From an uncultured Monoglobus sp. (GTDB lineage Bacteria > Bacillota > Clostridia > Monoglobales > Monoglobaceae), in NCBI GenBank assembly GCA_947624305.1, contig CANQKC010000002.1:62001-126000 (forward strand): a stretch of DNA of 64,000 bases. The letters are read 5' to 3'. The position numbers and the translations under genes are program-made. Below, piece after piece: positions 7,502-16,318 of this stretch. The notes under the pieces were generated by a model. It had not been told where the DNA came from. It was given only the letters and a program-made list of their open reading frames with translations, and did not search any database. Each line of letters opens with the position of its first letter. Position 1 is the first letter of the stretch.

Positions 7502-8551
7502 TTAACAAGCGCCGCTATAGCCCACCGAGCGTCTGCCCGCGAGCACCTCTTGGTAATCCTCATAGTTTTTCTTGAGCAAAGCCGGGGTGTCGAGCTCATA
7601 CGGGCATTTTGCCGCGCATTGGCCGCAGTTTAAGCAGTTTTCGATCTTCTTCATCTCGGCCTGCATGGCGTCGGTCAGCCACGCCTCGGACGGCGCGCGC
7701 CTTAGCATAAGCGCCATTCTCGCGCAGTTGTTGATCAAAATTCCCGCCGGGCACGGCATGCAGTAGCCGCAGCCGCGGCAGAACTCGCCGCTCAGCTCTT
7801 TCTTTTCGCTCTCGATAAACTCTCTTATCTCGTCGGTCATTTCCGGTGTGTTTTCCATATAGCCGAGCCACTCCTCAAGCTCGCTCATCTTCTGCACTCC
7901 CCAAATCGGCAGCACGTTATCGAACCCGCTCATAAACGCCATGGCCGCGTCGGAGCGCGTGATGAGCCCGCCCGACATTCCCTTCATGGCGATAAAGCCG
8001 ACGTTCTTTTCGCGGCACAAATTCACAAGCTCGATCTCGCGGTCGGACGAGAGGTAGCTGAACGGATACTGCAGCGTCTCGTAAAGCCCGGAGCTCGCTA
8101 TGTCAAAGGCCACCTCGATCTTGTGGGCGGTAATCCCGATGTGGCGGATCTTGCCCTGTCTTTTGGCCTCAAGCATACACTCGTACATTCCCGTGCCGTC
8201 TCCCGGGGCGTAGCACCTGTCGGCGCAGTGAAGCTGATAGATGTCTACATAATCGGTCTTTAGCAGCCTGAGCGAAGTCTCGAGCTGCTTCCAAAATTCG
8301 TCCGGGGTCTTCGCCATGGTTTTGGTGGCGATGAAGATCCTGTCTCGGATCCCCATATCCCCGAAGGCGCGGCCTATCTTTTCCTCGCTGTCGCTGTATG
8401 CTCTGGCGGTGTCGAAAAAATTCATGCCGCCCTCGTAAGCCGCGCGCAAAATCTCAACCGCGGTGCCCATGTCGGCCCGCTGGAGCGGCAGCGCGCCGAA
8501 CGCGTTCTGCGATGTGGTTATTCCGGTTTTTCCCAATGTCACTTGTCTCAT
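7502..8551 (-). CDS. aldo/keto reductase with C-terminal 4Fe-4S ferredoxin domain
   Basis: 349 residues. The N-terminal TIM barrel has the family hallmarks LGKTGITTSQNAFGALPLQ, GMNFFDTARAYSDSEEKIG (catalytic Asp and Tyr) and VDIYQLHCAD. From about residue 255 come Cys clusters CRGCGYCMPCPAGI and CLNCGQCAAKCPYEL, which should bind iron-sulfur clusters. Such ferredoxin-tailed aldo/keto reductases are widespread in anaerobes; they presumably couple carbonyl reduction to low-potential electron carriers, but substrates are unknown. GGGAGATGAT before the ATG is a clear ribosome site. It lies 14 nt after the GH3 gene in the same direction, so it is probably the second gene of that operon. Confidence 0.9.
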   Translation of the reverse strand: MRQVTLGKTGITTSQNAFGALPLQRADMGTAVEILRAAYEGGMNFFDTARAYSDSEEKIGRAFGDMGIRDRIFIATKTMAKTPDEFWKQLETSLRLLKTDYVDIYQLHCADRCYAPGDGTGMYECMLEAKRQGKIRHIGITAHKIEVAFDIASSGLYETLQYPFSYLSSDREIELVNLCREKNVGFIAMKGMSGGLITRSDAAMAFMSGFDNVLPIWGVQKMSELEEWLGYMENTPEMTDEIREFIESEKKELSGEFCRGCGYCMPCPAGILINNCARMALMLRRAPSEAWLTDAMQAEMKKIENCLNCGQCAAKCPYELDTPALLKKNYEDYQEVLAGRRSVGYSGAC

Positions 8552-8565
8552 AATATCATCTCCCG

Positions 8566-11500
8566 TTAAATTAAATAATAAACATTCGCAAAGCCCATTT
8601 CCTTGGCGCGCAGCACCGCCTCGGCCGAGCGTATGCCGCGGCTGCAGCAGAACACTATCCGTCTGTCGCGGCTCATTTCCGTGATCTTCTCAAGCTCGCT
8701 CAGCGGAATGTTCACCGCGCCGTCGATCCTCGAGGGCTCCGACTCGAAAATATCGCGCTCGCGCACGTCGATCGCCGCCGCGCCGGTCGCGATAAGCGTC
8801 ATGGCCTCGTCCGGCCTGATCTGATCCGCGCCCAGCGCGGTCATTGAGATCTCCTCTCGTCTGCCACCGCCGCTTAAAATCATATTCCCGTCAGCAATCT
8901 CGATTTTTTCAATATCAAAATCGCAAAGCTTTTTGCGCGCGCGGCACTTGGGGCAGTCTGTGATGATCAGAACCTCTCCGCCGCCGCAGCCCGCGTAGAC
9001 TCTGTCCTTGTGAACAGCAAGATCGTTTATAGCGGGCGTCTCGTCAAAGCCGAGCATGCTCAGATCAACCTCGCTCCACGCGCCGCCGTCCGCGCTCAGC
9101 AGTATCCTGCTTCTGCCCGACCGATCCTTGTCTATCCGCGCGAAGCCGCTCGGGGTGATAACGCTGCGGACGGTTCTTTCGGCGGCACCTTCGCCGCCGT
9201 AATAATCGACGATCACCGCGTAGACGCTCTTGTTGTTCTCGCCGCCGTAGGTGTAGACCGGGGCGGATGTGTCGGTGATCCTCGCGGTTATCGCGGTCTT
9301 TTCAGTCGGTTTTGACAGGCCCGAGGCGAACCGCGTTCCGTTTTGCGCGATATACTGCTCGCGGTCCTCTCCGCCGTCATATATGACCGTCACCTCGCAC
9401 GGGGCTTCGGGCGTGAAGAACAGACACGCGCGGCTTTCGCCGCCCTCCGCGCCCTGCCAGTCACGCGTGAACTTAAACGCTTTGCCGCCGAGCTCAAAGC
9501 CGTGCTCGGCGCGGACATGGCATTTCAGAGGGCCGTAGCCCGTGAGGCCGTTGATCTCGGGCAGCTTCACCGCTCCGCTTTTGTCAAACAGCGCCTCATA
9601 CGCGGGGTCGGACGCGCTGTATATCACCCTCCGCGACGGCTTTGGCTCGCGGTAGGTGTGGATCAGCGTTTGGCCGCAGAGCTTCACCGCGTATTTTTCC
9701 CCGTCGACCGAGCGCGGCTCGGTTATGGTCAGCGCGCCTCTGCCGCAAACCCGCAGCGCCGCGTCTCCGTATGTGAGCATGGTTTTCTGCGGCGCGCCCG
9801 CGCCGACATAGTTTATGTAGAGCGTGACGGCTCCGTTCGGGCCGTCCTCGATCGCCGCCACCTTGTGCGGATGCTCGTCGTCGGGCTCCTCGTATATCAG
9901 TTCAAAGCGGTCGATGTTCGCACCGCCCGCGATAAGGGTGAGAGAGCTCAGACCGTTTTCGTCCGCGGCAGCCTTAAAGATCGCCGCCGCGTCCGCGTCA
10001 AACGCCGCCTCGCTCCATTCGGCCCCGCCGCCGGTTGGGCGCAGGATCCCCTCCGCCACGGTCAGGCCCGAGGCGGTGAACTTTGCCGCGGCTGCCGCGC
10101 CGCCGAGCGAGTAACGGAGCCTTATCCGCTTCAGATTTTCAAGGCGTATGCTTCTGTATTCAAGCGGGCGCGACTTGGTGTCCGCCGCGCAGCGGCGCCC
10201 GCCGTGTTCCGCCGTGAGATCGGCTCCGCCGCCATCGTCGGCGGTCTCGCCCTCGATCGGCAGATTGATGTAAATTACCGCTTCGCCGCGGCGCATTTCC
10301 TCAATGTTAATCGCGCGGACCCTGATGAGGCCGTTTGCCGTGGCGGTGAGCATGCCGTCGTTTTCGTCGATCTCGGCTTCCGCCCTCTTGCTGCCGCCGA
10401 GGTTTTCGATCCGCCATTTGACATCGGCTCTGTTTCCGTTTTCGTCAATGGCCGAAAGCCGTATTTTTCCGCTGTTTTTGATCATGCCGCCGACAATCTC
10501 GGGCGCGGTGATCTCATACGCGCGCCTAAGTCCGTCGGGCTCGACGCTGTTTATTGCGCGGAGCGCGTTTTCAAGCTCCGCGCGCAGCTCGTCAAGCTTT
10601 TCCGCGCCGCTTGTCTTATCCAGTCCGTCGCGCAGGATGTTGTCAAGCTTTTCAATGTTTTTATCCGAATACGCCTTGTCGGGCAGCCCGTTCCGCGCCG
10701 CTTTAAGCCGCGCGGCGGCGTCCGCCTTGTCGGCGTCCGAGGCCTTGAACTCGGGCATGTTCACCACGGGAACTCGCGCCGATTTCGTCTCGCCCCCGAA
10801 AGTGACCGAGGCGGTGATAAGCGTCACTCCTTCCCGCGTTCCGGGCAGAACCGTGCCGTCCGCGTCGACCCGCGCGACGCTCTCGTCCGCGCTTTTATAT
10901 TCGGTGTTCGAGCCGTCAAGCTCAAGAAAGCTCTCGTCGGTCAGCACAGCCGAAAGATTGAGGTTAAAGCTTGCCGTCGGCTCGACCTCGTCTCCCACAA
11001 GGCCGCGCGTGATTATTCCGTCAGGCAAAGCCGCCACGGTTTTAAGGCGCGGCTCGATCCCCTCTGTCACCGAAAATTCGGCGCAAAGCGTTTTATCTGC
11101 CGAGTTTTTCGCCGCGTAAATTTTATAATTTCCGATCGGAACATAGGTCTTTTGCGTCTCCTCGTCAAAAAACCTCAGCTCCGAGAATTTTATCACCGCC
11201 TTCGCGGTTTTGATCTCGCCGGGCCCGAGCGCGAGCTTGTCAAAGCCCTTGAGCTGAATTTTCGGCAGCCCGCAGCCCTCGGGGTATTCGATATAGAACT
11301 GAACCGCCTCCATACCGGAAACGCCGCCGACGTTTGTCACGTCAACCTCGGCGGTGATCTCCGATTCGCTCTCCGCGATCCTCAGGTTTTTATACTCAAA
11401 CTCGGTGTAGCTCAATCCGAACCCGAACGGATAGACCGGCTCGTTTGTGTAGTACTGATAAGTTCTGCCGGGGAAATCGTTGTTTTTGTCCGGCCTTATT

Positions 11501-13587
11501 TCATAGTTGTTGTAATAGCGCGTTATGCCGTCGTCGCCCAAAACCCCCTCTGTGCCGACCGGCATCTTCTCAAGATCGGCCGCCGTGTACCATGTGGTGG
11601 TCAGCTTGCCCGAGGGGTTCGCGGCGCCCGTAAGGATCTTTCCGAGCGCTGTTCCCTGCGTCTGGCCGTTATATGACGTCCACAGGATAGCCCTGGCTCC
11701 GCTTTCGAACGGGGCAACGTCGATCTGGCCGACGGTCTGCAGCGCCAGCACTGTTTTTTCGGGATACGCGGCGGTCAGTGCCGCCGCGTGAGACTGGCTC
11801 TCGGGCAGGGCGATGCCGCTTCTGTCGTTGAACTCCGCCGAGTCCGAAAGAGTGGTACCCGCGTAGGCGATTATCACGTCCGCCGCGTCAAGCTCGGCTT
11901 TGTATTTGTCAATCGAAAATTCGGCTGTCTCGGCCTCGAACTCGATATACAGATCGGCGGTTCCGCAATAGCCGCCCGCCTCGCCGGTGTACGCGCCCGA
12001 ATGCCTTCCTTCGCCGTCCTGCTTGAGCTCGGCAACCTGCGGGCCGCCGAAGCCGTAATACAGCTTGATCTTTCCGCCCGCCGCGGTTTCGGTGTCGGCG
12101 CTCACCGAGACAGCGCCGCCGAAGTCAACGCCGCTTATTTTGACCGAGGTCTTTCGGGTCACGCCGAGGACGCGCCCATCCTTTATTTCGGCGCCCGAAA
12201 CCTCGCAGCCGCTCAGGTCTATCTTCCTCGCGCCGCCGTCTCGCAGCTCAAGCTCGAGGTTTTTCAGGTCAAGCAGCCGAGTGCTGTCGGTCACGCCGCC
12301 GAGGAACTCAAGCTTCGCGCCGTGAGTCTTTTTAAGTTCTGCGGCGATCCCCTCGTAGGGCGTGATCGTGTGCTCGGGCGAGCCCGAATAGTCGCCCAGC
12401 ACGACCTCGTCAGCGAGGGCGCCGACAAGGGCGACGCGCTTTATGTCTTTTTTAAGCGGAAGAATTCCGTCGTTTTTAAGCAGCACCCAAGACTGTTCTG
12501 CCGCTTCCTCGGCGGCCGCGATATGCTCGGGCGTTTCCAGAACGTCCGCGGTCACGCCGCGGTATTTGGGATTTTTGTCAAACTCTCCGGTTCTCATTCT
12601 TTGCAGGAACAGGTTGTAAACATTGATATTTAGCTGATCCTCCGTGATATATCCGCGCCTCACCGCGTCGAGCACGCTGCCCGCCGAGGCGGAATATCCG
12701 CAGTCGGTGTCGGCTCCGTTTAAAAAGCCCTTGGTTATCGTGGCGGACGGAGGCACGTCCTCAATGTTTTCGTTCGGAAACAGCACGGTCTTGTAGGCCG
12801 CGGTGTTGTTGAGGTCGCCGAACGCGCCGCAGTCGCCGGTCACATAGCCGGTAAAGCCCCAGTTCCTGCGGAGCAGGTCTTTTAATATGTACGGATTGGC
12901 GGTGGCCGGAACATAGTCATAGATCGGCTTTCCGTTTCTTAATACCGTCGTCGCGTTGTAGGAGCTCATTGCCGAGGCGGGCTTCGCTTCCTCAACGATG
13001 TTCTGGAAAACGCGGCCGTAATAGTCGCGCAGGGTCCGCTCGCTCATGACCGACGTGCCCATGCGGCGCTCCTTCTCGACGTTGTTGGCGACAAAGTGCT
13101 TCACGGTCGCTATCGTTTTTATGTAACGCTCGTCGCCGCCCTGCATTCCCTTGACGAACTCCGAGCCCATGCGCCCGCTCAGATACGGGTCCTCGCCATA
13201 TGTCTCCTCGTTCCTGCCCCAGCGCGGGTCTCGCGCCATATTGACTGTGGGGCTCCAGTATGACAGATTGGTGATCGGGTTTTTGCCGCGGGCTTCCTCG
13301 GCGGTTATCTCCGCCGCCCTGCGGACGAGCGCCGCGTTCCAGGTGTTCGCCATCGAGAGGCTTGTGGGGAAGCTTGTCGCCTTGCCCTGCCTCGCCACGC
13401 CGTGCAGAGCCTCGCGCCAATAGTTATAGGCCCTCACGCCGAGGCGCGGGACCGCGGCGGCCTCGTTTTTAAGCTGAGCTGCCTTTTCCTCAAGGGTCAT
13501 GCGGGAAACCAGGTCCGCCGCCCTTTCCTCAAAGCTCAGGCTCTCGTCAAGATACGCGGGTAGTTTGTTTTTTTCTGTGCGTTCCAT
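8566..13587 (-). CDS. multidomain GH3 beta-glycosidase with C-terminal rhodanese domain
   Basis: About 1,673 residues. The GH3 catalytic barrel covers about 10-330, with the nucleophile motif VTGDCGAFGD (Asp252 by position). The GH3 C domain runs to about 720 with a carbohydrate-binding-like insert, and a fibronectin-III-like cap follows (about 735-850, after YPFGFGLSYTEF). Then come a BIg2 domain (about 865-945), a helical segment, another Ig-like domain, a CBM6-like region (about 1140-1250) and further beta-rich sequence. The last 90 residues are a rhodanese domain with AIDVRERDIF and the loop CSRGIRS (Cys1648). The barrel resembles beta-xylosidase/beta-glucosidase types. I saw no signal peptide, odd for a protein with Ig-like modules. 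The ATG at 13587 has AAAGGCGG about 9 nt upstream; the longer frame to 13719 would overlap the divergent araC-type gene. Confidence 0.88.
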   Translation of the reverse strand: MERTEKNKLPAYLDESLSFEERAADLVSRMTLEEKAAQLKNEAAAVPRLGVRAYNYWREALHGVARQGKATSFPTSLSMANTWNAALVRRAAEITAEEARGKNPITNLSYWSPTVNMARDPRWGRNEETYGEDPYLSGRMGSEFVKGMQGGDERYIKTIATVKHFVANNVEKERRMGTSVMSERTLRDYYGRVFQNIVEEAKPASAMSSYNATTVLRNGKPIYDYVPATANPYILKDLLRRNWGFTGYVTGDCGAFGDLNNTAAYKTVLFPNENIEDVPPSATITKGFLNGADTDCGYSASAGSVLDAVRRGYITEDQLNINVYNLFLQRMRTGEFDKNPKYRGVTADVLETPEHIAAAEEAAEQSWVLLKNDGILPLKKDIKRVALVGALADEVVLGDYSGSPEHTITPYEGIAAELKKTHGAKLEFLGGVTDSTRLLDLKNLELELRDGGARKIDLSGCEVSGAEIKDGRVLGVTRKTSVKISGVDFGGAVSVSADTETAAGGKIKLYYGFGGPQVAELKQDGEGRHSGAYTGEAGGYCGTADLYIEFEAETAEFSIDKYKAELDAADVIIAYAGTTLSDSAEFNDRSGIALPESQSHAAALTAAYPEKTVLALQTVGQIDVAPFESGARAILWTSYNGQTQGTALGKILTGAANPSGKLTTTWYTAADLEKMPVGTEGVLGDDGITRYYNNYEIRPDKNNDFPGRTYQYYTNEPVYPFGFGLSYTEFEYKNLRIAESESEITAEVDVTNVGGVSGMEAVQFYIEYPEGCGLPKIQLKGFDKLALGPGEIKTAKAVIKFSELRFFDEETQKTYVPIGNYKIYAAKNSADKTLCAEFSVTEGIEPRLKTVAALPDGIITRGLVGDEVEPTASFNLNLSAVLTDESFLELDGSNTEYKSADESVARVDADGTVLPGTREGVTLITASVTFGGETKSARVPVVNMPEFKASDADKADAAARLKAARNGLPDKAYSDKNIEKLDNILRDGLDKTSGAEKLDELRAELENALRAINSVEPDGLRRAYEITAPEIVGGMIKNSGKIRLSAIDENGNRADVKWRIENLGGSKRAEAEIDENDGMLTATANGLIRVRAINIEEMRRGEAVIYINLPIEGETADDGGGADLTAEHGGRRCAADTKSRPLEYRSIRLENLKRIRLRYSLGGAAAAAKFTASGLTVAEGILRPTGGGAEWSEAAFDADAAAIFKAAADENGLSSLTLIAGGANIDRFELIYEEPDDEHPHKVAAIEDGPNGAVTLYINYVGAGAPQKTMLTYGDAALRVCGRGALTITEPRSVDGEKYAVKLCGQTLIHTYREPKPSRRVIYSASDPAYEALFDKSGAVKLPEINGLTGYGPLKCHVRAEHGFELGGKAFKFTRDWQGAEGGESRACLFFTPEAPCEVTVIYDGGEDREQYIAQNGTRFASGLSKPTEKTAITARITDTSAPVYTYGGENNKSVYAVIVDYYGGEGAAERTVRSVITPSGFARIDKDRSGRSRILLSADGGAWSEVDLSMLGFDETPAINDLAVHKDRVYAGCGGGEVLIITDCPKCRARKKLCDFDIEKIEIADGNMILSGGGRREEISMTALGADQIRPDEAMTLIATGAAAIDVRERDIFESEPSRIDGAVNIPLSELEKITEMSRDRRIVFCCSRGIRSAEAVLRAKEMGFANVYYLI

Positions 13588-13630
13588 TTTCAATGTCCGC
13601 CTTTCGGTAAAATTTGTGTTTAAAATATAC

Positions 13631-13659
13631 TTGTATTTTAGTTGATTATACGTTATAAT
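13631..13659 (+). promoter_or_regulatory. promoter of the AraC-type regulator gene
   Basis: TTGTAT (13631-13636), 17-bp spacer, TATAAT (13654-13659). A small palindrome TATAATTATA overlaps the -10. The divergent GH3 promoter must lie in the same 130 bp but has no clear -35. Confidence 0.55.
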
Positions 13660-13717
13660 TATAGTCGGCCATATAACAAAACAAGACAAAAATTGCATAT
13701 GGCGCGGAGGAAATGCC

Positions 13718-14518
13718 ATGGTTCCTTTTTATGAGATACAGCCGTCGGATATAAACGTTATCCACAACTATCGCGAGATACGCTTTCACGCCCACCTTCA
13801 CAAGCATATAGAGATACTCTATGTGTTCGAGGGCGGCCAGCATATCAATATTGACGGCCTGACCTACGAGGTCAAGGCGGGACAGGCCGCGGTCGTTTTT
13901 CCCGACATCGTTCATCACTATTACCGCAACGACGTGCGTTCCGCGGACGGCGTTCTGGTGATATGCCATCCGAAAATATTCGGCGGAGTCTTTCCCGACG
14001 TTTCGGGCCTTAAGCCGGTCTCTCCGGTGATAGAGGACGTGGATGAGGACGCCGCCTACGCCTTTGCGCGAATCGCCGACTGCCCGTCATTTTCGGAAAG
14101 GCTCGGCTGGTCATTAGTAATTATATCAAAGCTTTTGAAAAAAATCAAGACGGATAAAGATAAACATATGCCGGTCGAGAGCCTTGTCGAAAAAATGGTG
14201 CAATACATATCCATGAACTTCAAGCAGGACATCTCGCTTGACACTCTGGCCGAGGAGTTCAACGTGAGCAAATACTACATTTCGCACATTTTTTCAAACA
14301 GGATAAAGATCAATTTCAGGAACTACCTCGCCTTGATCAGGACCGAGTACGCCGCGGGGCTTATCCGCACCACAGACGACAGCATAACTAACATCTGCCT
14401 CAGCGCGGGATTTTCGAGCCAGCGCACATTCAACCGCGTGTTCAAGCAGATATACGGCATGACGCCGAGAGAATACAAAAACAATATCAACGAGTTTTAC
14501 AAAGGGAACATGACATAA
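13718..14518 (+). CDS. AraC-family transcriptional regulator
   Basis: 266 residues. The N-terminal half is a cupin-like sensor (FHAHLHKHIEILYVFEGGQHINIDG ... GQAAVVFPDIVHHYY). The C-terminal half has two helix-turn-helix units typical of AraC proteins: DISLDTLAEEFNVSKYYISHIFS and SITNICLSAGFSSQRTFNRVFKQIYGMTPREYKN. GGAGG 7 nt before the ATG fixes the start. It is divergent from the GH3-reductase operon and shares its upstream region, so it most likely activates that operon when it binds a sugar, possibly a product of the GH3 enzyme. The inducer is not known. Confidence 0.92.
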   Translation: MVPFYEIQPSDINVIHNYREIRFHAHLHKHIEILYVFEGGQHINIDGLTYEVKAGQAAVVFPDIVHHYYRNDVRSADGVLVICHPKIFGGVFPDVSGLKPVSPVIEDVDEDAAYAFARIADCPSFSERLGWSLVIISKLLKKIKTDKDKHMPVESLVEKMVQYISMNFKQDISLDTLAEEFNVSKYYISHIFSNRIKINFRNYLALIRTEYAAGLIRTTDDSITNICLSAGFSSQRTFNRVFKQIYGMTPREYKNNINEFYKGNMT

Positions 14519-14527
14519 AAAAGGCCA

Positions 14528-14549
14528 TGCGGCGATCAAACACGCCGCA
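14528..14549. terminator. hairpin between convergent araC-type and reductase genes
   Basis: TGCGGCG and CGCCGCA form a 7-bp stem with an 8-nt loop. On the minus strand a T-rich run follows five bases later, so it likely ends the reductase transcript. Confidence 0.5.
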
Positions 14550-14561
14550 CAGCCGAAATTT

Positions 14562-15680
14562 TTATCCTATCGCGGCGGTGACCTTGTCAAGCTCGCCGCA
14601 TATTTTTATGTGCTGCGGGCAGGCTTTCTCGCACTTGCCGCATTTTATGCACTCGTCGGCGCGCGCCTTCCCGTGGCCGTCGACCAGCCAGCCGAGCTGG
14701 TGCCGCGCGGTCGCCTTGTCGCCGTAGAGCGTCAGCATGTTCATCGCGGTGAACGTGCCGGAAATGCCTATGTTTTTCGGGCACACCTTCGCGCAGTAGT
14801 TGCAGACGGTGCACGGAATGATCGGGATCTTCGCCATTTCCGCGCGGGCCTTTTCAAGCGTCTCGCGCTGCTGATCGCTCAGACCGCCGAAGTCCTTCAT
14901 GTATGACAGATTGTCATCCATTTGCTCAACGCTGCTCATGCCCGAAAGCACGGTGATGACCCCGTCAAGGTCAGCCGCGAACCGAACGGCCCACGACGCG
15001 CACGACATTCCGGGCTCGGCGGCGTTGAGTATTTCCTTTACCGCCTCGGGCGGGTTCGCCAGCAGTCCGCCCTTCACGGGCTCCATGATTATCACGGGAA
15101 TATTGTGCGCTCTCGCCGTCTCATAGCAGCCGCGCGCCTGAATGGCGGGATTGTCCCAGTCGGCGTAGTTGATCTGGAGCTGAACAAATTCCATCTCGGG
15201 GTGGCTGCTCAGTATCTCTTCAAGCTCCTCGGGCGTGGAGTGGAACGAAAAGCCCACATGCTTAATAAGGCCTTCGGCCTTTTTTTCCATAACAAAATTC
15301 CACATGTTAAAGTCGTCAAAGAACCTGGTTCGCTGCTCGCCCAGGTTATGCAGCAGGTAAAAATCAAAATATCCCGCGCCCGTGACCTTGAGCGAGTTCT
15401 CAAACTGCGCGATCGCGTCCTCGCGGGTCTTGCAGTTGATCCACGCCGCCATTTTGGTGGCCAGCTTGTAGCTCTCGCGCGGATAGCGGTCAACCAGCGC
15501 CCGCCTTATCGCGCTTTCGCTCTCGCCGTAGGCCCAGGCGGTGTCAAAATAATTAAAGCCCGCGTCCATAAATTTGTCGACCATAACCTTGGTCTGCTCA
15601 ATGTCGATCTTTTTGTCGATCATCGGGAGCCGCATAAGGCCGAAGCCGAGCTTTCCGATGCCTTCGTAAAAATTTGCCAT
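14562..15680 (-). CDS. aldo/keto reductase with C-terminal ferredoxin domain (second copy)
   Basis: About 372 residues. The barrel starts ANFYEGIGKLGFGLMRLPM and has AGFNYFDTAWAYGESESAIRRAL and FDFYLLHNLG. The C-terminal part has CTVCNYCAKVCPKNIGI and CIKCGKCEKACPQHI, two four-cysteine clusters for 4Fe-4S centres. It is a homologue of the reductase at 7502-8551 but divergent in sequence, so not a recent duplicate. AAAGGAG 8 nt before the ATG at 15680 sets the start; the frame opening at 15737 overlaps the -10 element. It has its own promoter. Substrate unknown; location near the GH3/AraC block hints at carbohydrate or aglycone reduction. Confidence 0.9.
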   Translation of the reverse strand: MANFYEGIGKLGFGLMRLPMIDKKIDIEQTKVMVDKFMDAGFNYFDTAWAYGESESAIRRALVDRYPRESYKLATKMAAWINCKTREDAIAQFENSLKVTGAGYFDFYLLHNLGEQRTRFFDDFNMWNFVMEKKAEGLIKHVGFSFHSTPEELEEILSSHPEMEFVQLQINYADWDNPAIQARGCYETARAHNIPVIIMEPVKGGLLANPPEAVKEILNAAEPGMSCASWAVRFAADLDGVITVLSGMSSVEQMDDNLSYMKDFGGLSDQQRETLEKARAEMAKIPIIPCTVCNYCAKVCPKNIGISGTFTAMNMLTLYGDKATARHQLGWLVDGHGKARADECIKCGKCEKACPQHIKICGELDKVTAAIG

Positions 15681-15725
15681 ATGTATTCTCCTTTCGTCAC
15701 AATTTAACCGATTTGTAATGACTAT

Positions 15726-15754
15726 ATTATAATACACACACGCTGCAAAGTCAA
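15726..15754 (-). promoter_or_regulatory. promoter of the second aldo/keto reductase
   Basis: Minus strand: TTGACT (15749-15754), 17-bp spacer, perfect TATAAT (15726-15731), about 45 nt before the start codon. Confidence 0.7.
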
Positions 15755-15774
15755 ATTAGAAATACTGATAGCGG

Positions 15775-15806
15775 AAAAGACTGCCTCGGACGAGACAGTC
15801 TTTTTT
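15775..15806. terminator. 13-bp hairpin flanked by T/A runs
   Basis: AAAAGACTG-CCTCG pairs with CGAG-A-CAGTCTTTT with one mismatch, and T residues continue on the plus strand; on the minus strand the stem also ends in TTTT. It adjoins the inverted-repeat element at 15810-15953 and may terminate its transcript. Confidence 0.55.
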
Positions 15807-15809
15807 CGT

Positions 15810-15953
15810 GATTTTTCGGATCAGCGCGGGCATAGAAAAGACCGAAATCGGTTTGTGCCTCGGTTGGTCGTTGATTAGGTTTCGGCACAGCTCAATCAAG
15901 GTTGAGTCACCGACCCGGAGAAGGGATTCAAACCCGCGCTGATCCGAAAAATC
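15810..15953. repeat. 144-nt element with 21-bp perfect terminal inverted repeats
   Basis: The 21 bases at 15810-15830 are the exact reverse complement of 15933-15953. The 102-nt interior holds further small stems: ACCG/CGGT (15841-15852), TGTGCC/GGCACA (15854-15889) and CTCAA/TTGAG (15891-15906). It could fold into a multi-branched RNA or be a miniature inverted-repeat mobile element. A minus-strand frame of 119 codons crosses it but also runs through the neighbouring heptad repeat and has no ribosome site. Confidence 0.6.
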
Positions 15954-15956
15954 AAC

Positions 15957-16318
15957 GTAGTGATTAGCGATTAGTGAATAGTGAATAGGAATCCCTTTCT
16001 TACGGCTCCCTCCGGGAGGGAGCTGTCGCCGAAGGCGACTGAGGGAGATCGGCGCGCTTACTCCTTCCACCGCTATCGCGTCATTTCCGCAAATGTTAAT
16101 GATTTGTGGCCTCATTTATTTGTGGAAACGGAATACCGTGGTGCAACGCACCCGCTCCGCGGCTCCGGCCCCAGTCCCCCTCCCTCAAAGAGGGAGGCGT
16201 TTTTTGCGGGCGGCAGGTTGCCGCCCCTACGGCGTTTTACCTACTACGTTCGTAGGGGACGGCGCCCTCGACGTCCCGCGGAACAGGCCCGTTCGGGCCT
16301 GTTCCAAAACTCACCAAA
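15957..16318. repeat. mosaic intergenic repeat block A
   Basis: No gene is seen here. In order it contains a four-unit heptad array of GATTAG/GAATAG type (15960-15987), a palindromic CTCCCTCCGGGAGGGAG module with an inner hairpin, a GATTTGTGG...GGAAACGGAATA module (16096-16136), CCCTCCCTC...GAGGGAGG, a CGTAGGGGACGG...GACGTCCCGCGG module and a final hairpin AACAGGCCCG/CGGGCCTGTT (16281-16304). Most modules recur in blocks at 18.4-18.8, 19.1-19.35 and 33.2-33.55 kb. Confidence 0.7.

Noticed and set aside
9343-11676. 777-codon plus-strand frame antisense to the GH3 gene
   Set aside because: It is rich in Arg and Ala, has no recognisable domain or ribosome site, and mirrors the codon bias of the real gene on the other strand.
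15918-15953. TTCAAA next to a GC-rich stem resembling a tRNA T-arm
   Set aside because: No anticodon arm, D-arm or CCA end fits; the stem belongs to the 21-bp terminal inverted repeat.
15756-16115. 119-codon minus-strand frame
   Set aside because: It runs through the heptad array and the inverted-repeat element, has no ribosome site, and its sequence is repeat translation.
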